Below are positions 6,147-14,062 of a stretch of 20,791 nt of DNA, piece after piece (the first letter of the stretch is position 1; each line of letters starts with the position of its first letter). A program made the position numbers and the translations under genes. The DNA is from VFJL01 sp043752345. Lineage in GTDB: Bacteria; Pseudomonadota; Gammaproteobacteria; Burkholderiales; Nitrosomonadaceae. The stretch lies in NCBI GenBank assembly GCA_043752345.1, contig JAYUYT010000137.1, positions 1-20,791 on the forward strand, given 5' to 3'. The notes under the pieces are model-generated. The model was given only the letters and a program-made list of their open reading frames with translations, was not told the origin of the DNA and made no database searches.

Positions 6147-6908
6147 ATGGACAATTCACTACGCACGGTGATCTTCGACGTTGACGGCACTCTGGCCGAC
6201 ACCGAGCGTGACGGTCATCGTCTTGCCTTCAATGCCGCATTCGCAGAATCCGGTCTCGCCTGGAAGTGGGATGCCGAACTTTATGGAGAGCTGCTGACGT
6301 TTACCGGCGGCAAGGAGCGCATTCGTCATTACCTGGAAAAATATCTCCCGGACGAATTGAGCAGGAGCGGGCTGGATGACTGGATCGCCGCTTTGCACCA
6401 AGCCAAAACCAGGCATTTCGTGGCCTTGCTCGAGCGCGGCGGAATTCCGCTGCGTCCCGGCGTTGCCCGCCTGATCCATGAGTTGCGCGCAGCAAACATA
6501 AAAATTGCCATTGCTACCACTACCTCGCCAGAGAATGTGATTGCGCTGTTAAAGTCCACTTTGGGAGAGGATTCCCCGGACTGGTTTGACGTCATCGGTG
6601 CCGGTGATATCGTCCCCGGCAAAAAGCCCGCACCGGATATTTATCTGTGGGTGCTGCAACAGCTTGGACTGTCGGCGCAGCACTGCATCGCGTTGGAAGA
6701 TTCAGAGAACGGACTCAAGGCCGCGCTGGCAGCGGGCCTGGACACAGTGATCACAGTCAGCGATTACACCCGCGGGCAGGACTTCAGTGGTGCTACGCTG
6801 GTGCTGTCGGATCTGGGTGAGCCGGCACAACCGTTTACCGTGCTGGCGGGAAATGCGCATGGCAGGGGATGGGTGGATGCGGGGATACTGGCCAGGTTGA
6901 ATGGCTAG
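6147..6908 (+). CDS. cbbY: CbbY, xylulose-1,5-bisphosphate phosphatase (HAD superfamily)
   Basis: HAD phosphatase of 253 residues. Motif I is 'FDVDGTLADTE' with nucleophile Asp11 and acid/base Asp13. The cap region 'LLTFTGGKERIRHYLEKY' is the pattern that marks CbbY among HAD proteins. 'IAIATTTSPENV' supplies motif II, followed by 'GKKPAPDIYLWVLQQLG' with the motif III lysine and 'ALEDSENGLKAA' for motif IV. Characterised CbbY removes a phosphate from xylulose-1,5-bisphosphate, a misfire product that inhibits Rubisco after an activase releases it. That pairs well with cbbQO just upstream, although one reverse-strand gene intervenes. There is no strong ribosome site before the ATG at 6147. A generic phosphoglycolate phosphatase or beta-phosphoglucomutase is less likely given the cap motif. 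Confidence 0.88.
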   Translation: MDNSLRTVIFDVDGTLADTERDGHRLAFNAAFAESGLAWKWDAELYGELLTFTGGKERIRHYLEKYLPDELSRSGLDDWIAALHQAKTRHFVALLERGGIPLRPGVARLIHELRAANIKIAIATTTSPENVIALLKSTLGEDSPDWFDVIGAGDIVPGKKPAPDIYLWVLQQLGLSAQHCIALEDSENGLKAALAAGLDTVITVSDYTRGQDFSGATLVLSDLGEPAQPFTVLAGNAHGRGWVDAGILARLNG

Positions 6909-7016
6909 GAGCTGATCTATCCAGTTATCGTATCTATTTGTATTTGTGATGGAGTTGTAATCTGGAACAGGTAGTATTATAGGTGGTTGCTTACTCTGAC
7001 AATTCCTGACAATAAA

Positions 7017-7451
7017 ATGCCAAATCAACGCGCCGCCCGTTATTCCCGTCAAACACTGCACTTCTTTGAAGACGTGGGGTTAGTCGTTATCGCTCTTGCC
7101 ACGATATTCGCCGGTTATCAGGAAACTATGCTGATGATCGACAATGCCAGGGTAACCCTGGCGGATTTGCTGCTGATGTTTCTCTACCTGGAAATCCTAA
7201 CCATGGTGGGGTTGTATTTTGAGTCCGGCAAGCTGCCTGTACGGTTTCCCCTTTATATTGCAATGGTGGCGATGGCGCGCTATGTGATTGTGGATATCAA
7301 GGAAATGGACAATATCCGGCTACTGGGCGTATCCGCTTCGATAGTGCTTGTTGCGCTGGCGGTACTAGTTATACGTTATGGGCATGTACGTTATCCCTAC
7401 CTGGAGGATTCGGAGAAGTCCGCCTCCAAGGATACCAGTCTCCGCAACTAA
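7017..7451 (+). CDS. psiE: PsiE-family membrane protein
   Basis: A 144-residue protein with about four transmembrane helices ('VGLVVIALATIFAGY', 'LLLMFLYLEILTMVGLYF', 'LYIAMVAMARYVIVDI', 'ASIVLVALAVLVIRYG'). The core 'FLYLEILTMVGLYFESGKLP' followed by 'FPLYIAMVAMARYVIVD' matches E. coli PsiE, the phosphate-starvation-inducible protein of unknown biochemical role (136 residues). The start at 7017 gives a family-like length; an upstream in-frame start at 6987 would add 10 residues. Only 16 nt separate it from purE, so co-transcription is possible. I see no clear Pho box in the 108-nt upstream gap, so phosphate control cannot be claimed here. Confidence 0.82.
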   Translation: MPNQRAARYSRQTLHFFEDVGLVVIALATIFAGYQETMLMIDNARVTLADLLLMFLYLEILTMVGLYFESGKLPVRFPLYIAMVAMARYVIVDIKEMDNIRLLGVSASIVLVALAVLVIRYGHVRYPYLEDSEKSASKDTSLRN

Positions 7452-7467
7452 ACCAGCGAGGCATTAA

Positions 7468-7959
7468 ATGAAAACACCATTAGTCGGCATCATCATGGGC
7501 AGCAACAGCGACTGGGAGGTAATGCAGCATGCAGCGAATATATTGAAGGATTTTGACGTGCCTTATGAAGCTCAGGTGGTTTCCGCCCATCGCACCCCGG
7601 ACCGTATGTTCGAGTATGCGGATACCGCAATCGAGCGCGGACTCAAATGCATTATCGCTGGCGCCGGTGGCGCGGCACACCTCCCCGGGATGATTGCTGC
7701 CAAAACCATCCTGCCGGTGCTGGGTGTACCGGTTACTTCCAAGCAGTTGCAAGGCCTCGATTCGCTTCTTTCCATCGTGCAGATGCCCAGAGGCATTCCC
7801 GTCGCCACTTTCGCCATCGGCGAGGCGGGGGCGGCCAACGCGGGTTTGTTTGCTATTGCCCTGCTGGCGCTCTCCGATCCGACGATGGCTGAGCAGCTTG
7901 AGGCCTTCCGCAAAATGCAGGCAGAAAAGGTCAAGGCGATGACACTGCCAAAGTTATGA
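7468..7959 (+). CDS. purE: PurE, N5-carboxyaminoimidazole ribonucleotide mutase
   Basis: A 163-residue class I PurE. It converts N5-CAIR to CAIR in purine synthesis, following PurK. The nucleotide/phosphate-binding 'GSNSDW' lies at 11-16. 'SAHRTPDRM' carries the catalytic His41, and 'AGAGGAAHLPGM' follows. The length is normal for the family. The ATG at 7468 has a GCGAGG site about 7 nt upstream. The stop overlaps the purK start (ATGA), so the two enzymes of consecutive steps are translationally coupled, which also supports class I rather than the class II (AIR carboxylase) form. Confidence 0.95.
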   Translation: MKTPLVGIIMGSNSDWEVMQHAANILKDFDVPYEAQVVSAHRTPDRMFEYADTAIERGLKCIIAGAGGAAHLPGMIAAKTILPVLGVPVTSKQLQGLDSLLSIVQMPRGIPVATFAIGEAGAANAGLFAIALLALSDPTMAEQLEAFRKMQAEKVKAMTLPKL

Positions 7960-9083
7960 GCATCATGCCAGGAGCGATGTTGGGCCTCCTGGGCGGCGGC
8001 CAGCTCGGGCGCATGTTCGCCATGGCGGCGCAAAGCATGGGCTACCGCGTCACTGTGCTGGATCCGGTTAACGACAGCCCCGCAGGCAACGTGGCCGACC
8101 GGCATTTGCGAGCCGATTACCTTGATAGCGATGCTTTGCGTGAGCTGGCCTCCACCTGCGCTGGCGTTACCACCGAATTCGAAAACGTGCCGGCAGAGTC
8201 GCTTAGAATTCTGGCTGAACATTGTGTCGTCAGTCCCCCGGCGGACAGCGTGACCATCGCCCAGGATCGCATTCTGGAGAAACAGTTTCTAGCGGCCAAC
8301 GGTTTTGCGGTCACACCGTTTGCAGTGGTCAGGGACTCCAGCGAGGTGCTGCCGCAAACGCATCCGGAGCTATTCCCCGGCATTCTCAAAGTGAGCCGCC
8401 TCGGTTACGACGGCAAGGGCCAGGCGCGGATCAGTGACGCGGCGGAGCTTGATGCGGCATTCGCCGGCATGAAGCGGGAGCCGTGCGTACTGGAACAGTT
8501 GCTGTCGCTGGATAACGAAGTTTCAGTCGTGGTGGCGCGCGGATTTGATGGCAAGATGGCCACATTCCCGGCAGCGGAAAACCGTCATCGCCACGGCATT
8601 CTTGATGTCAGCATCGTTCCCGCCAGAATATCCCCGGCGATTGTCCGGGATGCATGCGACACCGCGATCCGGGTTGCCGAGAAGCTCGACTACCACGGCG
8701 TGTTATGCGTGGAATTTTTTGTGCTGGCCGATGGCCGCCTGCTGGTAAACGAGATCGCACCGCGCCCGCATAACAGTGGTCATTACACGCTGGATGCTTG
8801 CGTCACTTCCCAGTTCGAACAGCAGGTGCGAGTACTCTGTGGCCTGCCGCTGGGCGCCACCGCGATGCAGGGAGCGGCGGTGATGGTAAATTTGCTGGGC
8901 GATCTGTGGCTGCGAGAAGAGCCAGACTGGAAACGGGTATTGCAGCACCCTGCCGTCAAACTGCATTTATACGGCAAGCTCGATGCCCTGCCCGGACGAA
9001 AAATGGGTCACTATACCGTGCTCGCCGAAACCACTGAAGCTGCGTTGCGGCTGGCGCTGGAAATCAAACAGTCGCTGGTATAG
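7956..9083 (+). CDS. purK: PurK, N5-carboxyaminoimidazole ribonucleotide synthase
   Basis: ATP-grasp enzyme of 375 residues that makes N5-CAIR from AIR, bicarbonate and ATP. The N-terminal 'LGLLGGGQLGRMFAMAAQ' is the family's Gly-rich substrate-binding loop. 'ILKVSRLGYDGKGQARI' is the ATP-grasp lysine/Gly-rich loop, and 'NEIAPRPHNSGHYTLDAC' is the conserved metal/substrate segment. The start at 7956 overlaps purE; a second ATG at 7965 is possible. No independent ribosome site is visible. The last bases adjoin the decayed copy of the 133-aa gene on the other strand, and weak similarity suggests that the duplicated DNA may reach the purK stop. Confidence 0.95.
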   Translation: MSIMPGAMLGLLGGGQLGRMFAMAAQSMGYRVTVLDPVNDSPAGNVADRHLRADYLDSDALRELASTCAGVTTEFENVPAESLRILAEHCVVSPPADSVTIAQDRILEKQFLAANGFAVTPFAVVRDSSEVLPQTHPELFPGILKVSRLGYDGKGQARISDAAELDAAFAGMKREPCVLEQLLSLDNEVSVVVARGFDGKMATFPAAENRHRHGILDVSIVPARISPAIVRDACDTAIRVAEKLDYHGVLCVEFFVLADGRLLVNEIAPRPHNSGHYTLDACVTSQFEQQVRVLCGLPLGATAMQGAAVMVNLLGDLWLREEPDWKRVLQHPAVKLHLYGKLDALPGRKMGHYTVLAETTEAALRLALEIKQSLV

Positions 9084-9300
9084 TGTGCCGCATTCTAGCG
9101 GCTGATCCAGGGAAGTGCGCGCTTGGGAGCGAAAGTTGCGCCAGGCAATGTCTATCCAGCACTTGCGCGCTCTATCCAGAAATACAAACCCTTCCGCATT
9201 CAGAATGAGAATGGCCCGTATCGCATCGTATGAATGGGAATAAACAGATCGCGCATCGTACCCCGGCTGGGCAGCATGTCAGATTGCGGGTGATTTCCTT
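9084..9300 (-). pseudogene. Degenerate partial copy of the 133-aa gene at 5669-6070
   Basis: Read on the reverse strand, one frame gives ILILNAEGFVFLDRARKCW followed by IDIAWRNFRSQARTSLDQP. This closely matches the intact gene. Another frame upstream gives DLFIPIHTMRY, matching NLFVPIRAMQY, so there is a frameshift between them. The codon aligned with the intact start (9298-9300) is AGG rather than ATG. About 55-60 nt of the N-terminal coding part are deleted, and the C-terminal third is missing into the purK end. These lesions make a functional product very unlikely. Synonymous-looking changes in the matched part suggest that it was once under selection, or was copied long ago. Confidence 0.85.
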
Positions 9301-9373
9301 TCCTGCCGGGCCTTCGGAAAGCTGGCTGTGCAAATTGTATAGCGATGGGCAAGAAACCGGCATAGCCAGATTC
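9094..9373. repeat. Dispersed duplication, copy B (decayed side)
   Basis: This is a direct repeat of 5811-6144. It keeps the upstream block GTGCAAATTGTATAG near 9330 and ends about 38 nt before the ABC-exporter start. Copies A and B flank a segment carrying cbbY, psiE, purE and purK in the same orientation. In copy B the duplicated upstream sequence now lies in front of the exporter gene and could supply its promoter (TATAGC near 9338). Confidence 0.8.
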
Positions 9374-9410
9374 ACTAAAATCTCCAAAATGTTTCGCTGG
9401 AAATAAGCTG

Positions 9411-11219
9411 ATGCGTCCCACTCGTTTGGAGCAACCCGCCGCCAATCGCAACGACTGGCAAACTATCCGTACCCTGCTGCCTTACCTGTGGGAGTTCAAG
9501 GGCAGGGTGGCATTGGCATTGATGCTGCTGGTGATAGCCAAGCTCGCCAGTGTCGCGGTGCCGTTGGTGCTGAAGGAAATCGTCGATGCGCTCGACCAGC
9601 CACGGGCCATGCTGGTGCTGCCGGTAGTGCTGCTGGTGGGCTACGGGATATTGCGCCTGTGCAGCACGCTGTTCGGCGAATTGCGCGATGCAGTATTTGC
9701 CAAGGTTACGCAGCGGGCGATCCGGCGGGTAGCTCTCAGGGTATTCGATCATCTACATGCGCTGTCGCTACGCTTCCATCTGGAACGTCAGACCGGTGGT
9801 GTGTCGCGCGACATCGAACGCGGCACACGTGGCATTTCTTTCCTGCTCAATTTCATGCTGTTCAATATCCTGCCGACCCTGCTGGAAATCAGTCTGGTGG
9901 CGGCAATTCTTCTTGCCAAATATGACATCTGGTTCTCAGTGATCATTTTTGTAACGCTGGTAGCCTACATTGTGTTCACCCTGTTTGTTACCGAGTGGCG
10001 CATGATCTTCCGTCGCACGATGAACGATATGGATTCGAAAGCCAACACTCGCGCTATCGACAGCCTACTGAACTATGAAACGGTAAAATATTTTGGCAAT
10101 GAAGCATGGGAAGCGCGGCGCTACGATGAGCACATGCAGAAGTGGGAGGTTGCGGCAGTGCGCAACCAGACTTCACTCGCCACGCTCAACGCCGGTCAGA
10201 GCGCCATTATTGCGATCGGCGTGACTCTGCTGATGCTGCTGGCGGCCGATGGCGTGGTCAAAGGCACCATGTCACTGGGCGATCTGGTACTGGTCAACGC
10301 CTTCATGCTGCAGCTGTACATGCCGCTGCATTTCCTCGGCTTCGTTTATCGTGAAATCAAACACTCACTGGCGGACATGGAAAAAATGTTCAGCCTGCTG
10401 GCAGAAAACGAAGAAATCAGGGATAAGCCAGGTGCCATCGCTCTTGTTGCGGGTGAGGCAGCGATTCGTTTCGACAAAGTGAGTTTCAGCTACGACCCCA
10501 ATCGCCAGATTCTGTTTGATGTGAGTTTCGATATTCCCGCTGGCCACAACGTGGCGGTGGTTGGGCATAGCGGGTCGGGAAAATCCACGTTGGCGCGCTT
10601 GTTGTTCCGTTTCTACGATGTATCCACTGGCCGCATTCTGATAAACGCTCAGGACATCCGCGATGTCACGCAGAAAAGCCTGCGCGCAGCTATTGGCATC
10701 GTTCCGCAAGACACGGTGTTGTTCAACGACAGCATTTATTACAACATCGCTTACGGACGCCCCGACGCCAGCTGCGAAGAAGTATTCGAAGCCGCCAGAT
10801 CGGCACACATCCACGATTTTATCGAGAGCCTGCCGGACAAGTACGAGACTACCGTAGGAGAACGCGGACTGAAGCTTTCCGGTGGGGAAAAGCAACGCGT
10901 GGCTATCGCTCGCGCAATCCTAAAGAAGCCAAAGATACTCATTTTTGACGAAGCTACTTCGGCGCTGGATTCAAAATCAGAAAAAGCCATACAGGCAGAA
11001 CTGAAACGCATTGCTACCAATCGCACCACCCTCACCATCGCTCATCGCCTCTCCACTATTGCTGATGCCGATCAGATACTGGTAATGGACAAGGGCAGCA
11101 TCATCGAGCGCGGCAGTCATCGAGAGCTACTGGCAGTGAATGGCACTTATGCCCATATGTGGGAATTGCAACAACAGGAAGAGCAGACACGACTGCAATT
11201 GGTACATGGCCCAGGGTAG
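9411..11219 (+). CDS. Atm1/HMT1-type ABC exporter (fused permease-ATPase)
   Basis: Half-transporter of 602 residues. An N-terminal six-helix type I exporter domain (about 30-330) is followed by one ATP-binding domain (about 350-590). The Walker A motif is GHSGSGKST at 385-393, the ABC signature is LSGGE at 489-493, and Walker B ends with Asp513 and catalytic Glu514, followed by 'ATSALD'. The linker 'NYETVKYFGNEAWEARRY' is characteristic of the Atm1/HMT1 branch. These homodimers export glutathione-linked metal, sulfur or iron-sulfur precursors; which substrate applies here is not visible. Expected at the inner membrane. Upstream lies the decayed repeat copy B. The C-terminal tail 'QEEQTRLQLVHGPG' is partly duplicated as DNA just downstream. 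Confidence 0.9.
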   Translation: MRPTRLEQPAANRNDWQTIRTLLPYLWEFKGRVALALMLLVIAKLASVAVPLVLKEIVDALDQPRAMLVLPVVLLVGYGILRLCSTLFGELRDAVFAKVTQRAIRRVALRVFDHLHALSLRFHLERQTGGVSRDIERGTRGISFLLNFMLFNILPTLLEISLVAAILLAKYDIWFSVIIFVTLVAYIVFTLFVTEWRMIFRRTMNDMDSKANTRAIDSLLNYETVKYFGNEAWEARRYDEHMQKWEVAAVRNQTSLATLNAGQSAIIAIGVTLLMLLAADGVVKGTMSLGDLVLVNAFMLQLYMPLHFLGFVYREIKHSLADMEKMFSLLAENEEIRDKPGAIALVAGEAAIRFDKVSFSYDPNRQILFDVSFDIPAGHNVAVVGHSGSGKSTLARLLFRFYDVSTGRILINAQDIRDVTQKSLRAAIGIVPQDTVLFNDSIYYNIAYGRPDASCEEVFEAARSAHIHDFIESLPDKYETTVGERGLKLSGGEKQRVAIARAILKKPKILIFDEATSALDSKSEKAIQAELKRIATNRTTLTIAHRLSTIADADQILVMDKGSIIERGSHRELLAVNGTYAHMWELQQQEEQTRLQLVHGPG

Positions 11220-11334
11220 AAACCGAATATAAAGGCAGAAATAGGGTAGAAAGGTAGCGTTGTTCCAGAACGGTATCTGACAAATCTCTCCTAGAATTGA
11301 TACGCGGATTCAAGTTCTTTCCCTATCTTCCGAT
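11175..11334. repeat. Tandem direct repeat, copy 1
   Basis: It starts inside the last 15 codons of the ABC-exporter gene and runs into the gap. It matches 11340-11492 over nearly its whole length by eye, with a small deletion near GATACGCGGATTC in copy 2. Identical blocks include GTTGTTCCAGAACGGTATCTGA and CTCCTAGAATTGATA. The two copies are separated by only about 5 nt. Confidence 0.9.
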
Positions 11335-11339
11335 AATAG

Positions 11340-11492
11340 CAGGAAGAACTGACACGACTGCAATTGATGCATGACGCATGGTAGAAACCGGATATCAGAG
11401 CGAAAATGAGGTAGAAAGGTACCGTTGTTCCAGAACGGTATCTGAGAAATTTCTCCTAGAATTGATATAAAGTTCTTTCCCTATCTTCTGAT
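11340..11492. repeat. Tandem direct repeat, copy 2
   Basis: Second copy of 11175-11334. Its first codons still read QEELTRLQLMHDAW then TAG in the frame of the exporter C-terminus, so the duplication took the 3' end of that gene. In this copy ACCGTT/AACGGT (around 11429-11447) forms a perfect 6-bp stem that is mismatched in copy 1. GAGAAATTTCTC is palindromic only in this copy. TATAAA near 11465 might act as a -10 for the following pbpG gene, but no good -35 was found. The rest of the gap to 11566 contains a 6-bp CAGGTT/AACCTG hairpin at 11513-11528 and nothing else I can support. Confidence 0.88.
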
Positions 11493-11566
11493 TTTTGTTA
11501 ACTTATCCGGAACAGGTTGCCAAACCTGCGGACGGTGGATGGATTTTCTCAAGTGGAGCAAGAAAA

Positions 11567-12397
11567 ATGAGCAAAGTAATTCTCGCGCTGGGCGTCATGT
11601 TTGTGTTTACCGGTAGCGCCTTTGCGCAGCAGGGGGGGCTGAATCTCAAATCCCGCGCCGCACTGATTTTCGACGCACAGCAGGGGCGCGCTATCTACAG
11701 CAAGAATACAGACAACATCATGCCGATCGCTTCCATTACCAAGCTGATGACGGCAATGGTAGTGCTGGATGCGCAACTGCCGCTGACTGAAGAAATCACC
11801 ATCGATTCCGCCGACATTGATGTTCTCAAGAACACCCGCTCACGTTTGCACGTGGGAGCCAGTCTTACCCGCCAGGAACTGCTGCGACTGGCACTGATGT
11901 CTTCAGAGAATCGCGCGGCGGCCGCGTTGGGGCGCGCCTATCCCGGTGGTATCGAGGCATTCGTAGCAGCGATGAATGACAAGGCATTTGAACTTGGCAT
12001 GGGCAACAGTTACTTTGTTGACTCCACTGGATTGAGTAGTACCAATGTTTCTACCGCACGTGATCTGGTGAAAATGGTTGAAGCCGCGTATGGCTACGAC
12101 ATCATCCGTCAGTTTTCCACTACCACCGCGCATGCAGTAGATCTGGCGGATAACAGACGTAGCATGCAGTTTACCAACTCCAACAGTCTGGTGCGTAGCG
12201 GGAACTGGCAGATTGGCGTATCAAAGACAGGCTTTCTCAACGAGGCCGGGCGCTGCCTGGTGATGCAGGCGCACATAACCGGCAAGCCGGTCATCATCGT
12301 ACTGCTTGATTCAATCGGAAAGAGTACCCGCAGCGGTGACGCCAACCGTATCAAGAAATGGATGGAGACCAGTCTCGCTCGCAAACGTAGCAGCTAA
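11567..12397 (+). CDS. pbpG: PbpG-like D-alanyl-D-alanine endopeptidase (S11 family, PBP7 type)
   Basis: A 276-residue serine peptidase of the S11 family. The signal peptide is about residues 1-20 (MSKVILALGVMFVFTGSAFA), so it acts in the periplasm. The active-site motifs are Ser56-x-x-Lys59 (SITK), Ser113-Glu114-Asn115 (SxN) and Lys220-Thr-Gly. The short length and absence of a C-terminal membrane-anchor domain match PBP7/PbpG, which cleaves D-Ala-meso-DAP crosslinks, rather than PBP5/6. The start at 11567 has GGAG at 11555-11558 and is followed directly by the signal peptide. An upstream in-frame start at 11495 would spoil the signal. A second S11 enzyme, of the PBP5/6 type, is at 18708-19850. 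Confidence 0.88.
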   Translation: MSKVILALGVMFVFTGSAFAQQGGLNLKSRAALIFDAQQGRAIYSKNTDNIMPIASITKLMTAMVVLDAQLPLTEEITIDSADIDVLKNTRSRLHVGASLTRQELLRLALMSSENRAAAALGRAYPGGIEAFVAAMNDKAFELGMGNSYFVDSTGLSSTNVSTARDLVKMVEAAYGYDIIRQFSTTTAHAVDLADNRRSMQFTNSNSLVRSGNWQIGVSKTGFLNEAGRCLVMQAHITGKPVIIVLLDSIGKSTRSGDANRIKKWMETSLARKRSS

Positions 12398-12565
12398 ACA
12401 ATCTTCTGGCAGCACCAGTATATTGCTCTTCGACCTGCGCTTCACACGGATCAGTTTGCCACCAAACCTCCCCCGCTATTAGCAGCGCCCACATCCTGTC
12501 GGAAGCACCCATTTTTCCATTTTGTCACATCCCCATTGATATCGCCCGCATACAACCGGAACAGA
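12398..12565. other. Gap between convergent pbpG and antiporter genes, nothing recognised
   Basis: This 168-nt gap lies between two genes that point at each other. I looked for a bidirectional terminator and found only a 4-bp CTGG/CCAG repeat and no T-run after a strong stem. No gene or repeat is supported here. Confidence 0.5.
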
Positions 12566-13822
12566 TCAAAGCAACTGAAACGCAAGGATGGCAACAAATG
12601 TAGGCGGCAGCGCGGCAGCCAGCAGGCCCAAGGGATGGATCGCTTCATCCTCGAACGAACCTTTGAGGATGGAAAAACCTGCCGGGTTGGGGGCATTGGC
12701 AATGACTGTCAGGCCGCCGCCGGTGACCGCCCCGGCAACGAGAGCATACTTGAACTCGGCGCTGGGCGCGTCCATCAGAGAACCAAGATACGTAAGTGCC
12801 GCATTGTCAGTGATCGCGGTGAGCATAGTGGCGCCGAAAAAGAGTGTGGTGCTGTCCATCCCGGCCAGCATGGGTTGCAGCCACCATTTTTGTTGCCCTC
12901 CCAGGACAACCAGACCGGCAAGGAAAAAAGCAACCAGCAAACCCTCACGCAGGATCAGCCTATCCTGGAAACGCTCATAGGCGTGAGCAAAGCCGAGAAA
13001 GAACAACAGCAAACCCATGAAGATCACTGGGTAATGGGCGAACACCACCACGCTGGCCAGGAAAAACAGATGTACGCATACCACTGGTAGCGGGACGCTG
13101 GCCTTCTCAGAGCGCTCTTCACTCTGCATATTTGACAATTCGCGTTGGAACAGCAAGGTGGCCGCCAAGGCGTTTATCAGCACCGCCAGCGCAGCTTTCC
13201 AGCCAAAGGTGGTGAACATGAAGGTGATATCCCAGCCCCACTTGCCAGCCACCATCAGTACCGGTGGCGCAGCATAGGGCGTCATCGTTCCGCCGATCGA
13301 GATGTTGACGAACAGCACACCGAGAGTGACATATTTGAGCCGGGTCGAGATTCCCTTGGAGTAGTAGCGTTCAAACAAAATCAGCGCGGCCAGCGTCATG
13401 GCCGCCGGCTCGGTAATGAAGGAACCCAGCAGCGGCACAAACGATAACGTAATGAAGTAGAACGCTTTCTCGCGCGACCAGGGAATGAGCCGTGCGATCA
13501 CTTCGACGCTGAGCTTCGCAAATTGCAGGATTGGCCGGCTGCCCGCAATCACCATGATGACGAATACGAACATCGGCTCGATAAAGCTCTGCCGGTCAAG
13601 ATAAGCAATGGCGGCCAGCTTGCCATCTATGAGCATCATTGCCACGATCAGCACCATCGCCCAGAATCCGAACACCACCTCCACCTCGCCCAGCAAGTGC
13701 CAGACGCCGGCGTGGGCCGGACGTGTGTGTGCCAGGTGCTCGAAGAATTTGGTCGAGAAAGTGTGGATGACGGCAACGCCGAACAGTACCGCACCGATTA
13801 TTTCTATTGGGATGGGGTTCAT
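12566..13822 (-). CDS. Putative Na+/H+ antiporter (PF07399-type, ion-transporter superfamily)
   Basis: Polytopic membrane protein of 418 residues with roughly ten or more hydrophobic segments. Conserved-looking intramembrane motifs are 'GSFITEPAAMTLAALILFER', 'GGTMTPYAAPPVLMVA', 'TAITDNAALTYLGSL' and 'GGGLTVIANAPNPAGFSILK'. These paired re-entrant-style motifs are what I recall from the putative Na+/H+ antiporter family 3 (PF07399), related to NhaD/ArsB-type carriers. Direct proof of the ion is not visible. The ATG at 13822 has no evident ribosome site. A promoter-like element shared with the neighbouring reverse-strand gene lies 160-190 nt upstream. It is convergent with pbpG. Confidence 0.78.
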   Translation of the reverse strand: MNPIPIEIIGAVLFGVAVIHTFSTKFFEHLAHTRPAHAGVWHLLGEVEVVFGFWAMVLIVAMMLIDGKLAAIAYLDRQSFIEPMFVFVIMVIAGSRPILQFAKLSVEVIARLIPWSREKAFYFITLSFVPLLGSFITEPAAMTLAALILFERYYSKGISTRLKYVTLGVLFVNISIGGTMTPYAAPPVLMVAGKWGWDITFMFTTFGWKAALAVLINALAATLLFQRELSNMQSEERSEKASVPLPVVCVHLFFLASVVVFAHYPVIFMGLLLFFLGFAHAYERFQDRLILREGLLVAFFLAGLVVLGGQQKWWLQPMLAGMDSTTLFFGATMLTAITDNAALTYLGSLMDAPSAEFKYALVAGAVTGGGLTVIANAPNPAGFSILKGSFEDEAIHPLGLLAAALPPTFVAILAFQLL

Positions 13823-13960
13823 TTACAAGTCAATGCTTTGATTCTCTGTCGGTACGCGCAGCAACTGCTGTCTGTGGATCTGTGAGTATTGCAAGTATTT
13901 TGCAATTCAGGCTCGGTCAGAAGTTTGCCGGTCAATAGAGAACTGCAGAACAGGCTGCGT

Positions 13961-14042
13961 TGATGGATTAAACATATCGGGCATGATACTTGAAAGTCCG
14001 GGGTTCTGGAAACATCAGTCACTATCAAACCTGACTCAGCAT
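13961..14042. repeat. Diverged intergenic repeat, copy X (upstream of antiporter gene)
   Basis: It aligns in the same orientation with 14607-14690. Shared landmarks in order are GATG-GG/GACGG, TAAACATA, AT(G/A)ATAC, CT(G/A)GAAA, AAxCCTGA and CAGCAT. Similarity is about two thirds by eye with small indels, so this is an old duplication. It lies in the 240-nt gap between the antiporter start and the YbaN stop. The rest of that gap has no gene I can support. Confidence 0.65.
13983..14011 (-). promoter_or_regulatory. Candidate promoter of the antiporter gene (copy X)
   Basis: On the reverse strand, TTCCAG (14006-14011) is followed after exactly 17 bp by TATCAT (13983-13988). The -10 is 5/6 to consensus; the -35 is poor. 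The same arrangement with the same 17-bp spacing recurs in copy Y upstream of the YbaN-like gene, and that recurrence is the main support. Confidence 0.4.
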
Positions 14043-14062
14043 ATAGAAGCAATGCTGTGAGG

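Noticed and set aside
5811..9373. Composite mobile element bounded by the two direct repeats
   Set aside because: There is no transposase or terminal inverted repeat, and the enclosed genes are core (purE, purK) or cbb genes. The repeats themselves are gene fragments, so simple duplication explains them better.
12536..13090. Forward open frame of 184 codons opposite the antiporter gene
   Set aside because: Gln/Lys/His-rich antisense shadow. The reverse-strand frame encodes a membrane protein with conserved intramembrane motifs.
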